Below are positions 8,999 to 18,761 of a stretch of 64,000 nucleotides of DNA, in pieces. Source of the DNA: Ponticaulis sp. (GTDB lineage Bacteria > Pseudomonadota > Alphaproteobacteria > Caulobacterales > Hyphomonadaceae). The position numbers and the translations under genes are program-made. Where the stretch lies: assembly GCA_002692725.1 (NCBI GenBank), contig NZLU01000025.1:248001-312000 (forward strand). Direction: 5' to 3'. Below the pieces are notes generated by a model. The model saw only the letters and a list, made by a program, of their open reading frames with translations, was not told where the DNA came from and searched no databases. Every line of letters starts with the position of its first letter. Positions within the stretch are counted from its first letter, which is position 1.

Positions 8999-10267
8999 AT
9001 GGATAAACTCACAATTAAGGGCGGATCTCCGCTCAACGGAAACATCCGGATCTCCGGTGCAAAAAACTCGGCCCTGAAGCTCATGGCAGCCGCTCTCCTG
9101 ACGGATGAGCCAGTTGAACTGCGCAATATGCCGAATCTGGCAGACTCGCGCTTCATGGCGCGTCTGCTGTCCTCGCTTGGCGTGGATGTATACTGGCCTC
9201 AAAACGAGAATGTGTGCCGGCTCAATGCCGCTGAAATCACCTCAAGCATTGCGCCCTATGATCTCGTCCGGAAAATGCGGGCCACCTTCAACGTGCTTGG
9301 GCCTTTGCTGGCGCGTATGGGACACGCGACGGTCTCTCTGCCCGGCGGGTGCGCGATTGGTGCCCGGCCCGTGAATTTTCACCTGGACGCGTTTCAGGCA
9401 ATGGGCGCTGACCTCGTGATTGAACAAGGCTATGTGAAAGCGGCTGCTATTCACGGGCTGAAAGGCGCTGTGATTGATTTGCCATTCCCATCTGTTGGCG
9501 CGACCGAACACACCATGATGGCGGCCACGCTGGCCAAGGGCGAGACGATCATCAACAATGCGGCGCAGGAGCCAGAGATTGTCGATATTGCGACCATGCT
9601 TCGTGCCATGGGTGCCAATATCGAAGGCGCCGGGACCTCGACCATCCGTATTGAGGGCGTGGAAAAGCTGAAAGGCGTCAGCCATGCCGTGATGCCGGAC
9701 CGGATTGAGGCGGGCACTTATGCGATGGCGGTTGCCGCTGCCGGCGGAGATGTCCTGCTGGAAGGCGCACCTGCCGATGAAATGACGTCGCTGATTGAAC
9801 ATTTGCGACGTGCCGGCGTGACGGTGTCTGTCGAAAATGAGGGCGTGCGCGTTCAGCGGAACGGAGCACGTCTAAAGGCCGTGGATGTGGATGTTCAACC
9901 GCATCCCGGGTTTGCAACCGATTTACAGGCGCAGTTCATGGCGCTGATGACCACTGCTGAGGGTGTAAGTACCATCACGGAAAACATTTTCGAAAACCGG
10001 TATCTGCACGCGCCGGAACTCAACCGGTTTGGCGCTGATATCCGTGTTCAGGGCAAGACGGCGACCGTGCATGGCGTGGAGACGCTTCGCGGGGCACCCG
10101 TCATGGCAACGGATTTGCGCGCATCGGTCAGTCTGGTCATTGCGGGGCTGGTCGCGGAAGGTGAAACTGAAGTAAATCGTATTTATCATCTCGACCGGGG
10201 TTTTGAGAGACTGGAAGAGAAACTAAATGCATGCGGTGCGTCAGTCGTTCGGGGGATCGGCGAATAG
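8999..10267 (+). CDS. murA: UDP-N-acetylglucosamine 1-carboxyvinyltransferase
   Basis: First committed step of peptidoglycan synthesis: transfers enolpyruvate from PEP to UDP-GlcNAc in the cytoplasm. The N-terminal [14 protein letters not shown] motif and the active-site loop [11 protein letters not shown] with catalytic Cys118 (the fosfomycin target) are intact. The 422-residue length is normal. The start lies 39 bp after the small basic protein, and a DUF2948 gene follows after 25 bp. It heads the cluster murA-DUF2948-hisD-UPF0262, an order common in alphaproteobacteria. Confidence 0.97.
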   Translation: MDKLTIKGGSPLNGNIRISGAKNSALKLMAAALLTDEPVELRNMPNLADSRFMARLLSSLGVDVYWPQNENVCRLNAAEITSSIAPYDLVRKMRATFNVLGPLLARMGHATVSLPGGCAIGARPVNFHLDAFQAMGADLVIEQGYVKAAAIHGLKGAVIDLPFPSVGATEHTMMAATLAKGETIINNAAQEPEIVDIATMLRAMGANIEGAGTSTIRIEGVEKLKGVSHAVMPDRIEAGTYAMAVAAAGGDVLLEGAPADEMTSLIEHLRRAGVTVSVENEGVRVQRNGARLKAVDVDVQPHPGFATDLQAQFMALMTTAEGVSTITENIFENRYLHAPELNRFGADIRVQGKTATVHGVETLRGAPVMATDLRASVSLVIAGLVAEGETEVNRIYHLDRGFERLEEKLNACGASVVRGIGE

Positions 10268-10292
10268 ACGCCGTGTGACCTTGGAGGCTTGA

Positions 10293-10736
10293 GTGTCGGA
10301 AGCGAATACATTGCGGTTATTGGCCGTTGATCATGATGACCTGAACGTCATTTCTGCGGCGTGTCAGGATGCCGTCTGCAAACCTGCAGACCTGTCTTAT
10401 GATGGTCGCAAGCGGCGCTTCACGATTGAACTTAACCGGTTTCGGTGGGAGGTCGATAAGGCGGATCGGAAGACGCTTCAACGCGTGCGCAGTGCGCTGT
10501 CTTTCGAAGACGTAACCGGCGTGAAGGTTCGTGGTTTGCCATCAAAGCAAGAGGATCTGGTTTTGTCTGTTCTCTCGCTCGACTGGAAGCCGGATGAAGA
10601 CCCACCGGGCGGAGAAGTTCGCGTGGTGTTTGCCGGTGACGGTGAGTTGGTGATTGCCGCTGATTGTCTTGATGTGACACTGATAGATGTCAGCCAGCCC
10701 TGGTCGACCAAACACCGTCCGGCGCACAAGGACTAG
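10293..10736 (+). CDS. DUF2948 family protein
   Basis: A 147-residue cytoplasmic protein of unknown function, recognised by the N-terminal pattern LRLLAVDHDDLNVISAACQD, the YDGRKRRFTIELNRFRWE stretch, and its place between murA and hisD. The GTG start has a GGAGG site 6 bp upstream. Only 5 bp separate its stop from hisD, so it is probably co-translated with it. Confidence 0.88.
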   Translation: MSEANTLRLLAVDHDDLNVISAACQDAVCKPADLSYDGRKRRFTIELNRFRWEVDKADRKTLQRVRSALSFEDVTGVKVRGLPSKQEDLVLSVLSLDWKPDEDPPGGEVRVVFAGDGELVIAADCLDVTLIDVSQPWSTKHRPAHKD

Positions 10737-10741
10737 GTCAG

Positions 10742-12049
10742 ATGGTTCGCAGAATTGATTTCCTGATGCACGGCTGGAATGACGCCGCGGTCGACGAATT
10801 CGTCCAGCAGGCCACACGTGGTCGGGGCGGTGAAACCGATACGCGCGATATCGTGACGTCCATCATCGCAGACGTTCGCAAACGTGGCGGAGAGGCCGTC
10901 GCGGACTATACGCGCAAGTTTGACCGGTTCGAAATCGACGCGGACACCCTGACGTCCGAGGCGGCGGATCTTGAGAAAATCGCATCAGCCTGTCCGCAGG
11001 AGGTGAAGGACGCGATCGACTTCGCTCATGACCGGATTGCGAAATATCACGAGGTACAGCATCCTGAGGATCATTCCTTTGAGGACGGGCATGGCCTGAC
11101 ACTCGGCTGGAAATGGACCGCGCTTGAATCGGTCGGGGTTTATGTCCCCGGCGGGCGTGCAAACTATCCGAGCTCTGTTCTGATGAACATGGTTCCCGCG
11201 AAAGTGGCGGGCGTGGAGCGCATTGTCATGGTTGCACCGACGCCGGATGGTGAGATGAGCCCGGCTGTGGCCTATGCGGCGTTGAAGGCGGGCGTGCAGG
11301 AATATTATCCGATTGGCGGTGCGCAGGCCGTCGCTGCACTGGCTTACGGGGCAGGGGCGTTAAAGCCGGTCGATAAGATTGTCGGTCCAGGCAATGCGTT
11401 TGTGGCGGAGGCCAAGCGGCAGGTGTTTGGCCATGTCGGTATCGACACGATTGCCGGACCATCTGAAGTCTGCGTGATTTCAGATGGCAGTCTGCCAGCG
11501 GACTGGATTATCGCAGACTTGCTGGCGCAGGCCGAACACGATCCGTCAGCGCAGTCCATCCTGATTTCGATTGGAGAGGATGATAGCTGGCAGGAGGTTT
11601 ACAACACGCTGACCGGCGGGGACCTCGTTGGGAATGTCGGTCCATCGCTTCAGGATTACGGCTATATGATTCGGGTGCCAGATATCGAGACGGCTTGCCG
11701 GTTGGCGAACCGCATTGCGCCGGAGCATTTGGAACTCGCGATCGAAAATCCAGATGCGGCTTTGCCACTGGTTCGTCATGCGGGCGCGGTTTTTCTTGGC
11801 GGCTGGACCCCCGAAGCGCTGGGCGATTATGTCACCGGATCAAACCATGTGTTGCCGACGTCCGGCGCGGCGCGGTTCTCGTCCGGCCTGGGTTTGCTCG
11901 ATTTTATGAAGCGCATATCCATTCAGAAGGCATCGCGCGAAGGATTTGTGCATCTTGCGGGCGCTGCAATGGCTCTTGCACAGTCCGAGCACTTGCCTGC
12001 CCACAAACTGAGTGTTTCCATCCGAATCGACAAGGAAACAGAGACGTGA
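10742..12049 (+). CDS. hisD: histidinol dehydrogenase
   Basis: Catalyses the last two steps of histidine synthesis (L-histidinol to L-histidine, NAD+ and zinc dependent). Family signatures are visible: GVYVPGGRANYPSSVLMN, the GPGNAFVAEAKRQVFG nucleotide-binding stretch, IDTIAGPSEVCVI, and RIAPEHLEL near the C-terminus. The length of 435 residues is typical. The stop codon overlaps the GTG start of the UPF0262 gene (GTGA), indicating translational coupling. Confidence 0.97.
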   Translation: MVRRIDFLMHGWNDAAVDEFVQQATRGRGGETDTRDIVTSIIADVRKRGGEAVADYTRKFDRFEIDADTLTSEAADLEKIASACPQEVKDAIDFAHDRIAKYHEVQHPEDHSFEDGHGLTLGWKWTALESVGVYVPGGRANYPSSVLMNMVPAKVAGVERIVMVAPTPDGEMSPAVAYAALKAGVQEYYPIGGAQAVAALAYGAGALKPVDKIVGPGNAFVAEAKRQVFGHVGIDTIAGPSEVCVISDGSLPADWIIADLLAQAEHDPSAQSILISIGEDDSWQEVYNTLTGGDLVGNVGPSLQDYGYMIRVPDIETACRLANRIAPEHLELAIENPDAALPLVRHAGAVFLGGWTPEALGDYVTGSNHVLPTSGAARFSSGLGLLDFMKRISIQKASREGFVHLAGAAMALAQSEHLPAHKLSVSIRIDKETET

Positions 12050-12519
12050 GCACCTCAGAGCGGATTATCGACATTGACATCGATGACGAGACGTTAAGCG
12101 CGGCAGGACCAGATGCCGAGCATGAGCGTCGCGTTGCGATTTTTGATCTGCTCGAATCGAACACGTTTTCATGGGAAGCGAACCCGTCGGGTCCCTACAA
12201 ATTGAAGTTGTTGCGGTCAGATAACCGTCTGCTGTTTGAAATCAGCGCTGAGGATGACAGCCATCTTCATACCTTCATTTTGTCGCTGGCGCCGTTTCGG
12301 CGGATTGTGAAGGATTATTTCCTGATCTGTGACAGCTATTATGACGCCATTCGCAATCATTCCCCAAACCAGATTGAGGCGATCGATATGGCGCGCCGTG
12401 GTGTCCATAATGAGGGCTCGGATCTTTTGTCAGAACGGCTGAAAGGGAAAATCCTTACGGATTTTGATACCTCCCGACGAATTTTTACGCTGATCTGCGC
12501 GCTTCACCAGAAATCCTGA
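12046..12519 (+). CDS. UPF0262 family protein
   Basis: A 157-residue protein of unknown function. The GTG start at 12046 overlaps the hisD stop by 4 bp; the open frame extends further upstream inside hisD, but that part is an artefact. Recognised by RIIDIDIDDETL, LLRSDNRLLFEI, PFRRIVKDYFLICDSYYDAI and the C-terminal TDFDTSRRIFTLIC. In related genomes a low-molecular-weight tyrosine phosphatase gene often follows before infA. None is present in the 153-bp gap here. Confidence 0.88.
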   Translation: MSTSERIIDIDIDDETLSAAGPDAEHERRVAIFDLLESNTFSWEANPSGPYKLKLLRSDNRLLFEISAEDDSHLHTFILSLAPFRRIVKDYFLICDSYYDAIRNHSPNQIEAIDMARRGVHNEGSDLLSERLKGKILTDFDTSRRIFTLICALHQKS

Positions 12520-12672
12520 TTCGAAAAAGAATTTGAAAACTGGTGTATAAACAACCACATATAAGTCGGTGCTGAAATTTTGTTTCGGCTTCGAACCCTT
12601 TGTGGGTGACGAACATCCTGAAATCACACTATATGCGGTCCCTTGGATCGACCGGCCACCAATGAGGAGTGC

Positions 12673-12891
12673 ATGGCTAAAGAAGAAATGTTGGAATTTA
12701 CCGGAACGATTGTTGAGCTTCTGCCCAACGCAACCTTCCGGGTAAAACTCGAAAACGATCATGAGATCGTTGCGCATACTGCTGGCAAAATGCGGAAGAA
12801 CCGAATTCGCGTTCTGACCGGCGACAAAGTGCTTGTGGAAATGACCCCTTACGACCTGACCAAAGGTCGGATCACCTATCGCTTCCGATAG
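12673..12891 (+). CDS. infA: translation initiation factor IF-1
   Basis: A 72-residue single S1/OB-fold protein that binds the 30S A site during initiation. It matches IF-1 closely ([43 protein letters not shown] end). The start at 12673 follows a GAGGAG site. The last base of its TAG stop is the first base of the downstream GTG start, so infA and maf are tightly coupled. Confidence 0.97.
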   Translation: MAKEEMLEFTGTIVELLPNATFRVKLENDHEIVAHTAGKMRKNRIRVLTGDKVLVEMTPYDLTKGRITYRFR

Positions 12892-13499
12892 TGCCATCTA
12901 CCGGATTCCGTCCGCATCTGGTGCTCGCAAGCGCCTCACCCCGCCGCCGCGATTTGCTCGCTCAGATCGGCGTGGTTCCGGACGAAATTCAACCCGCGGA
13001 TCTGGATGAAACCCCTTTGAAGGGGGAGCTTCCCCGCCCTTATGCCGAACGTCTCGCCATTGAAAAGGCCAAAGCCGTCCAGCCTGGCTGGCCGGATAGT
13101 GTTGTCCTCGCGGCTGATACGGTAGTCGCTGTCGGACGACGTATTCTTCCGAAAACTGAAACTGAAGACGAGGCGCGTGACTGCCTTGAACTGATGTCGG
13201 GGCGCGCGCATCAGGTCCTCACCGGTGTGGCGGTCATCGCACCGGACGGCGAGATTCGTCACCGTGTGGTTATGACTCGCGTGAAGCTTAAACGCCTGAC
13301 CGATCAGGAAGTACAGGGGTATCTTGTCTCCGGTGAGTGGCAGGGAAAAGCCGGTGGTTACGGTATTCAGGGCATTGCCGGCGCACTTATCCAGCATCTG
13401 AGCGGGTCGTATACCAGCGTTGTGGGACTGCCGGTTCATGAAACGCGAAACCTACTGCAGGCTGCCGGATACCCGGTGCCGATTTCTGGTCAGATATGA
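12891..13499 (+). CDS. maf: Maf-family nucleoside triphosphate pyrophosphatase
   Basis: House-cleaning pyrophosphatase for non-canonical or excess nucleotides; the GYGIQG and VVGLPVHET motifs favour the dTTP/UTP (YhdE) subgroup over the m7GTP (YceF) subgroup. ASASPRRRDLL at the N-terminus, the DLDET segment and the ADTVV motif are intact. The GTG start overlaps the infA stop by one base, and the stop overlaps the next gene by ATGA. The length of 202 residues is normal. Confidence 0.93.
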   Translation: MPSTGFRPHLVLASASPRRRDLLAQIGVVPDEIQPADLDETPLKGELPRPYAERLAIEKAKAVQPGWPDSVVLAADTVVAVGRRILPKTETEDEARDCLELMSGRAHQVLTGVAVIAPDGEIRHRVVMTRVKLKRLTDQEVQGYLVSGEWQGKAGGYGIQGIAGALIQHLSGSYTSVVGLPVHETRNLLQAAGYPVPISGQI

Positions 13500-14548
13500 A
13501 ATTTGCAGTCGAAACACGTATCGGCCAGACCCGCGCGGCCGCATTTTCCGACGATGATCTTCCGGTATCCGTTTTTGTCTGGCGAGACCGGCGGCTCGAT
13601 CCCTCAGCAAGAGCAGGGGATGTGGTTCCGGCGATTGTGCGGAAGGTCGATAAAGGAACTGCAGAATGTTTCGTTGAGCTGCAAAGTGGTGAGACCGGTT
13701 TCTACAATCTCAGTTCGTCTAAAGCGGCCCCGACGGAAGGTGAAAAACTAAACGTTCGGATTCGCGCAGAAGTCTGGGCGGAGAAAAGCGCGATTGTCAG
13801 TCCGGTCAGGTCTGAACCACATCTTCTGCATGCAGAAGAGGCGCTGAAACATTGGATGTCTGGATTTGGCGTCGGAGATGGCTACGAAGCGTATGACGAG
13901 TCTGAAGCGCGAGACCGAATCGACGAAGCCGTTGACGACGCCTTTCAGGAGACAGTCACTCTGACAGGCGGAGGGTGTCTGCATATCGAAGAAACACGGG
14001 CACTCACCGCCATCGATATCGATCGCGCAGGGCGGTCTGCCCGATCTTCCAATGCAGACCTCAACAAAGATTCGCTTGAGACACTTGCGAGGCAGATCAG
14101 CCTGCGGCGTAAAGCGGGATTGATCGTCGTCGATCTTGTCGGCTCATTCCGAAAAGACGGCGGCCGAGAGCTTTCAGCCCACATCAAAGAGGCATTACGC
14201 GGTTATGGCCTGACAGGTGTTACCGCATTGCCGCCTTCGGCGCTTGGCTTGATGGAATTATCCATTCCGCGGAGATTGCGCCCATTAACGGCTTATCACT
14301 GGATTCACTGTCCCGAGGATCGTCGTTTGCAGGAGGCCGCGATTGAGCTGCTTCAGCAGCTCGAGACGCGCGCCACCGAGGATCGGACCGCGCGATTTGA
14401 AGTCAGTCTCCGGCCGGATCTGGCCGATCTGGTTCAGCAAATGGCGTTCAATATACCAGCAGCTCTTGAATTCGAGTTCGGGGGGCGTTTCAATTTCATT
14501 CGTTCACCCGAAGCCCAATCCCTATTCAGTCATCGTAGTCTCTCATGA
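13496..14548 (+). CDS. ribonuclease E/G family protein (short form)
   Basis: A short RNase G-like endoribonuclease with an S1-like N-terminal part and a catalytic DNase I-like part. Metal-binding aspartates are present: TAIDID (Asp174/176) and [10 protein letters not shown] (Asp213), equivalent to the E. coli RNase E catalytic pair. At 350 residues it lacks the zinc-link CPxCxG and the scaffold region of full RNase E/G, so its oligomeric state and substrates may differ. Its place between maf and yacG is typical of alphaproteobacteria. It overlaps both neighbours by ATGA. Confidence 0.87.
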   Translation: MKFAVETRIGQTRAAAFSDDDLPVSVFVWRDRRLDPSARAGDVVPAIVRKVDKGTAECFVELQSGETGFYNLSSSKAAPTEGEKLNVRIRAEVWAEKSAIVSPVRSEPHLLHAEEALKHWMSGFGVGDGYEAYDESEARDRIDEAVDDAFQETVTLTGGGCLHIEETRALTAIDIDRAGRSARSSNADLNKDSLETLARQISLRRKAGLIVVDLVGSFRKDGGRELSAHIKEALRGYGLTGVTALPPSALGLMELSIPRRLRPLTAYHWIHCPEDRRLQEAAIELLQQLETRATEDRTARFEVSLRPDLADLVQQMAFNIPAALEFEFGGRFNFIRSPEAQSLFSHRSLS

Positions 14549-14745
14549 CCCAATCCCAACTTTGTCCCATCTGCGAAAAGAAGAAATCCGCGCCGGAATT
14601 TCGACCATTCTGCTCAAAACGGTGCGCCGATGTCGATTTGTCGAAATGGCTTTCCGACAGCTATGCCATACCGGGGCAGCAGGCATCTGACGCTGAAGAG
14701 ACACCATCCTCATTCTCAGCAAGTCGTCCGGACAAGGATGGTTAG
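14545..14745 (+). CDS. yacG: DNA gyrase inhibitor YacG, zinc-binding
   Basis: A 66-residue zinc-finger protein. Four cysteines (CPIC, then CSKRC) match the YacG fold, known in E. coli to bind GyrB and inhibit gyrase. The conserved [14 protein letters not shown] tract follows the finger. The start overlaps the RNase gene stop by ATGA, the last of several coupled junctions in this block. Confidence 0.92.
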   Translation: MTQSQLCPICEKKKSAPEFRPFCSKRCADVDLSKWLSDSYAIPGQQASDAEETPSSFSASRPDKDG

Positions 14746-14864
14746 CAGCTAAGCGTAAAGCTGGTTGATTGCGCCCTTCGCAAACTAACTTCCGGAAACG
14801 CCTTTAACTGCGCAGAAGTCTGGTCTATCCCGCGAACAAGAACGGACAGAACAGGACTTCGATC

Positions 14865-15932
14865 ATGATCTCCAGAATTGCTTTGCTTGCATCGCTCGGC
14901 TTAGTCACGGCGTGCGCCAGCATGGACCCGAATAAAGACCTTCCCAAGGTGATGCCACTGGCGGAAACTGAAGAGGTGGCGTCCACTGGAGACGCGGCTG
15001 ACGATCCGGCAATCTGGGTCAATCCGGACAGTCCGGAAGAGAGCCGAGTTCTTGGTACAGACAAGCAAGCTGGTCTTTATGTGTATGATCTGTCGGGAAA
15101 ATCGGTTCAGTTTTTACCCAAAGGCGAGCTGAACAATGTTGACCTTCGTCAGGGGGTCGATTTCGGAACGGGCGAGCTTGTGGATCTTGCTGCCGCAACC
15201 AATCGCAGCATCAATGGTGTGTCGCTGTTTCTGCTGAATGCTGAGGGCGTTGTCTCTGAGGCAGGCGACTTTTCTGTTCCGACAACCGAGCCCTATGGTC
15301 TCTGTGTTGGGTATGATCAGCACGGGTATCGCGTATTTGTGACCTATAAGACGGGTGAAGTCGAGATTCACACCGTTTCGAAATCATCGGCAGGCTTGTC
15401 GGGATATGAAGCAGAATTGTCAAATACGCTCAAGCTTGCGACTCAACTGGAAGGTTGTACCTATGATGAGGTGCAAAGTGTGCTGTTTGTTGGAGAAGAA
15501 GCGACGGGCGTTTGGCGAATCGCTTTGAACGGCAATGAGGAAATCGGACGCTCCATGATTGATGCGGTGGACTCCGAAACTGGCCTTGTTGCGGATGTCG
15601 AAGGTATGGATCTCTGGCGGGGAGAGACCAATACGGGCTATCTTGTGGTCTCTGCCCAGGAAGGCGATCGGTATCTGATTTATGAGCGGACCATTCCGAA
15701 TCGCTGGGTTGCGACCTTTGCCATTGACGGAACGCCGGATGAGCTCATTGATGGAGTCAGCCACACCGACGGATTGACTGTGACGTCATCCCCTCTGGGC
15801 CCTGATTTTCCGCAAGGTATGCTCGTGGTTCAGGACGATTCGAACGGAAATAAGGGGCAGACACAAAATTTTAAATTCATTTCCTGGGCGGATTTGTTAA
15901 CCGCGCTTTCAGCGCAAAAAATTGCGGAATAA
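14865..15932 (+). CDS. beta-propeller phytase (3-phytase) lipoprotein
   Basis: Calcium-dependent hydrolysis of phytate, releasing phosphate outside the cytoplasm. The N-terminus is a lipoprotein signal (LGLVTACAS, Cys17). The beta-propeller phytase signature DDPAIWVNP at about residues 46-54 is followed by NNVDLRQGVDFG and EPYGLCVG, consistent with the Ca-binding channel residues. The 355-residue length is normal. No phosphate transport genes adjoin, though ppk1/ppx lie about 16 kb away. Confidence 0.9.
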   Translation: MISRIALLASLGLVTACASMDPNKDLPKVMPLAETEEVASTGDAADDPAIWVNPDSPEESRVLGTDKQAGLYVYDLSGKSVQFLPKGELNNVDLRQGVDFGTGELVDLAAATNRSINGVSLFLLNAEGVVSEAGDFSVPTTEPYGLCVGYDQHGYRVFVTYKTGEVEIHTVSKSSAGLSGYEAELSNTLKLATQLEGCTYDEVQSVLFVGEEATGVWRIALNGNEEIGRSMIDAVDSETGLVADVEGMDLWRGETNTGYLVVSAQEGDRYLIYERTIPNRWVATFAIDGTPDELIDGVSHTDGLTVTSSPLGPDFPQGMLVVQDDSNGNKGQTQNFKFISWADLLTALSAQKIAE

Positions 15933-16167
15933 CGTCGTTTCCTAGGGCGGGTTCCCCGGAAAAGTGAAAAAATCTGTCTTTCCGGGAAAAACTGTTGCAT
16001 GGAAACAGCGAGACAAGAAAACGTCATGAAAATGCAACGACTTAACCACGAAAAGGTATCGCATTTTCTGAGAAAACTCGATATGTAACTAACAGTGCGG
16101 ATTGGTCCGTACAGTTTCCTGCGGCCGCGCGGTGTGTTATATCGGCGGCTCACAAAAGGGGATGGGT
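15933..16167 (+). promoter_or_regulatory. intergenic region upstream of the OmpA-like gene
   Basis: 235 bp without a gene. It contains one loose inverted repeat, CCCGGAAA (15955-15962) with TTTCCGGG (15979-15986). This is not followed by a T-tract on the plus strand, so it is not a clear terminator and could be a regulatory site. The AAGGGGATGGGT ribosome site of the next gene is at the end. Confidence 0.35.
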
Positions 16168-17370
16168 ATGAAAAAAACTCTTCTGTGCGCCACAGCGGCC
16201 GTTGCTTTCGCGACGGTTTCTAGTGTCGCAAACGCCGAGGACGGCTGGTACGTTCGCGGTGATATTGGTTACAACTTTGAAGGTACGATGGATTGGGATC
16301 CATCAACTGCGAATACAGCGGGCGTGCTCGGTGGTTCCGGTGAAATCGATCCTGAGCTGTTTTACGGTTTTGGCCTGGGCTATGGCTTCGACAACGGTTT
16401 CCGCCTCGAAGGCGATCTGACATTCCGTGCGAACAAGCTCGATGTGCCGGACACGGTTGACGGACAGGCTGTCTATGAAGCCGGTCTTCTTCCTCCACCA
16501 CTGAACGACACAGTCGTTGCTCCTGCGGGTAGCACCAGCAGCTGGGACGCTATGCTGAACCTGCTTTACGATTTCAATCGTGACAGCAAATTCCAGCCTT
16601 ATCTCGGTGCCGGTATCGGTGTTGCAGGCGTTGATGCGTATGCGACAAACTATTACCTGCTCGACAACGTCAATTCGACTGGTTCGTTCATCAACGGTTT
16701 CGACGATTCTGAGACAGGCTTCGCTTATCAGGGCCTCGCTGGCTTTGGTTACGAGCTGACTGAGCGTCTGACGTTCGATCTCGGATACCGTTATTTCGTG
16801 GTTGAAGATCTGGACTTCGCTGGTCGTCTCACAGACTATGACACGCAGTACACAGATCACAGCGTTACGGCAGGTCTGCGCTGGCAGTTTGCGGCTCCTC
16901 CGCCGCCACCGCCTCCGCCACCACCGCCGCCTCCGCCACCACCTCCACCACCACCTCCGCCCCCACCACCACCGCCTCCGCCGCCTCCGCCGCCGAAGCC
17001 GGTTGTTGCTGAGTGCTCTACGATTTCTCAGGACTTCGTTGTGTACTTCGAGTGGGATGAGTCGGATCTGACATCACAAGCAGCCGCTGTGATCGATCAG
17101 GCAGTTCGCGCAATCAACGCTCGTTCTGACTGTTCAGTCGGTTCTGTGACTGTTGCCGGCCACGCTGACCGTTCAGGTGCTGCAGCCTACAACGTCCGTC
17201 TGTCTGCACGTCGTGCTCAGACTGTTCGTGACGCTCTGGTTGCTCGCGGCATCTCTGGCGATCTGATCTCTACCGAGGCCTTCGGTGAGACCCAGAACGC
17301 TAAGCCAACGGCTGACGGTGTTCGTGAGCCTCTGAACCGTCGTTCAGAAGTGGTCATCCGCGTCCGTTAA
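16168..17370 (+). CDS. OmpA-family outer membrane protein with poly-proline linker
   Basis: Outer-membrane barrel joined to a peptidoglycan-binding OmpA C-terminal domain. Start 16168 (MKKTLLCATAAVAFATVSS) fits a signal peptide cleaved after VANA; a longer frame upstream lacks sense. The barrel spans about residues 25-241 (DGWYVRGDIGYNFEG ... GLRWQF). Then come 33 consecutive prolines (residues 244-276), and the OmpA domain with GHADRSG and YNVRLSARRAQTVRDAL, ending in VVIRVR. Probably abundant and structural, tethering the outer membrane. It is monocistronic with a strong terminator. Confidence 0.93.
   Translation: MKKTLLCATAAVAFATVSSVANAEDGWYVRGDIGYNFEGTMDWDPSTANTAGVLGGSGEIDPELFYGFGLGYGFDNGFRLEGDLTFRANKLDVPDTVDGQAVYEAGLLPPPLNDTVVAPAGSTSSWDAMLNLLYDFNRDSKFQPYLGAGIGVAGVDAYATNYYLLDNVNSTGSFINGFDDSETGFAYQGLAGFGYELTERLTFDLGYRYFVVEDLDFAGRLTDYDTQYTDHSVTAGLRWQFAAPPPPPPPPPPPPPPPPPPPPPPPPPPPPPPPPPKPVVAECSTISQDFVVYFEWDESDLTSQAAAVIDQAVRAINARSDCSVGSVTVAGHADRSGAAAYNVRLSARRAQTVRDALVARGISGDLISTEAFGETQNAKPTADGVREPLNRRSEVVIRVR
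16897..16995 (+). repeat. 33-codon proline tract (CCG/CCT/CCA/CCC mixture)
   Basis: 99 bp of uninterrupted proline codons. Codon choice is mixed (CCG, CCT, CCA and one CCC), which lowers perfect-repeat slippage compared with a pure tract. Translating it would be expected to depend strongly on EF-P. Confidence 0.97.
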
Positions 17371-17394
17371 TCCGGATCGGAAGCAAGAAACAAG

Positions 17395-17426
17395 AAACGG
17401 CCTGGCGATTGTCAGGCCGTTTTTTT
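17395..17426 (+). terminator. Rho-independent terminator of the OmpA-like gene
   Basis: Hairpin ACGGCCTG/CAGGCCGT (17397-17404 and 17413-17420), extendable by A-T pairs, followed by a run of T. Confidence 0.9.
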
Positions 17427-17501
17427 GTGTGCGCTCATGAATCAAAGTTTGTTTCTGTGCTGGCCTTGCAAGTCTTTCGAAAACACTGAAACACTTCATC
17501 C

Positions 17502-18761
17502 ATGTTGAAGGAATTGAACGATCACGATCGCCTGCTCTTAAGCCGGATCTCAGGACAGGGTGAAGCGCTGTGCCAACGAACGGTCAAATGGTCTGAAATC
17601 AACTCAGGAAGCTGGAACGCTGACGGCCTGGAGCGCATGGTGCCTGAACTCGTCGCACGGTTATCTGAGCTGCCAGGAGAAACAGAAACCATTAATGCCG
17701 GTGCGATTGAAGTGATCTCTGCTCAGGGTGAACCGGTTCATCATGCGACAGGTCCTGTGCTTAAACATATCTGCCGTCCAGACGCTCCGATACAGATCGT
17801 TTTCACAGGTCATTATGACACCGTGTTTCCGCCCGAGGCCGGGTTCGACTCGGTGAGTGATTTAGGAGAAGGAAGGCTGAACGGCCCCGGGCTTGCCGAT
17901 ATGAAGGGCGGTCTGATGGTCATGACCGAGGCGCTTAAGGTCTTCGAAGCACACCCGCGAGCCGACCAGATCGGATATCGTATTATAATTACCCCCGACG
18001 AAGAGATCGGTAATCCGGTGAGTGCACCTTATCTGACGGAAGGCGCGACTGGCGCTCACATTGGAATGACGTATGAGCCTGCACTAGACACCGGTGGCTT
18101 TGCTGGCGCCCGCAAGGGAAGTGGAAATTTCTCACTCATCGTTAAAGGAATCTCTGCGCATGCGGGCAGAGCTCACGCAGATGGGCGATCTGCCATACGC
18201 GCTGCGGCTGAATTTGTGGTCGGTTTAGAAGCCAAGAATGGCGCGCGAGATGGCGTGACATTCAATACCGGCAAAATCGAGGGCGGCGGACCGAATAATC
18301 AGGTGCCAGACATCTCGGTCGTCCGGTTTAATGTTCGCGTGCCGGACCCGGAGGCCACCGATTGGGCGGATAAAACTATCAAAAGCCTGGTTCAGAAGGT
18401 GAATGATCTTGATGGCATTCACGCGCATCTCCATGGCGGGTTTTATCGTCCTCCCAAGCCATTCAATGCAGCGCAAAAGCGATTGTTTGAATGCGTGAAA
18501 GAGACCGGGCGCGCGCTTGATCTCGACCTCCATTGGGTTTCGACCGGCGGCGTCTGCGAAGGTAATAATGTCTTCGCTGCGGGGGTGCCCAATATCGACA
18601 CGCTGGGCGTTCGTGGCGGGCGGATTCATTCGACCAATGAATTCGTCGATGTCGATAGTTTTGAAGAACGCACTGCATTGTCGGCGCTCATTCTCAGTCG
18701 TCTCGCAGATGAACGCATTGATGCCGCTGGAATAAAGGCTCTGATGGGAGTTGAGGAATGA
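17502..18761 (+). CDS. M20-family metallohydrolase of the AST operon
   Basis: Dinuclear-zinc amidohydrolase of the ArgE/DapE/CPG2 family. Ligands are visible: GHYDT (His104, Asp106), GPGLADMKGG (Asp133), TPDEEIGN (catalytic Glu167, ligand Glu168) and YEPA (Glu192). The length of 419 residues is usual and there is no signal peptide. Its TGA stop overlaps the astA start by ATGA, so it is translated with the arginine succinyltransferase pathway. Because the AST desuccinylase AstE is not encoded here and M20 enzymes such as DapE remove N-succinyl groups, it may act on succinylglutamate. That role is inferred, not shown. Confidence 0.85.
   Translation: MLKELNDHDRLLLSRISGQGEALCQRTVKWSEINSGSWNADGLERMVPELVARLSELPGETETINAGAIEVISAQGEPVHHATGPVLKHICRPDAPIQIVFTGHYDTVFPPEAGFDSVSDLGEGRLNGPGLADMKGGLMVMTEALKVFEAHPRADQIGYRIIITPDEEIGNPVSAPYLTEGATGAHIGMTYEPALDTGGFAGARKGSGNFSLIVKGISAHAGRAHADGRSAIRAAAEFVVGLEAKNGARDGVTFNTGKIEGGGPNNQVPDISVVRFNVRVPDPEATDWADKTIKSLVQKVNDLDGIHAHLHGGFYRPPKPFNAAQKRLFECVKETGRALDLDLHWVSTGGVCEGNNVFAAGVPNIDTLGVRGGRIHSTNEFVDVDSFEERTALSALILSRLADERIDAAGIKALMGVEE

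Noticed and set aside
12520..12672. expected low-molecular-weight phosphatase gene between UPF0262 and infA
   Set aside because: The gap is too short and no matching frame exists.
15955..15986. inverted repeat after the phytase gene as a terminator
   Set aside because: Loop of 16 nt and followed by A residues, not T, on the plus strand.
16897..16995. short tandem repeats as a CRISPR or satellite array
   Set aside because: It is an in-frame proline-codon tract inside the OmpA-like gene.
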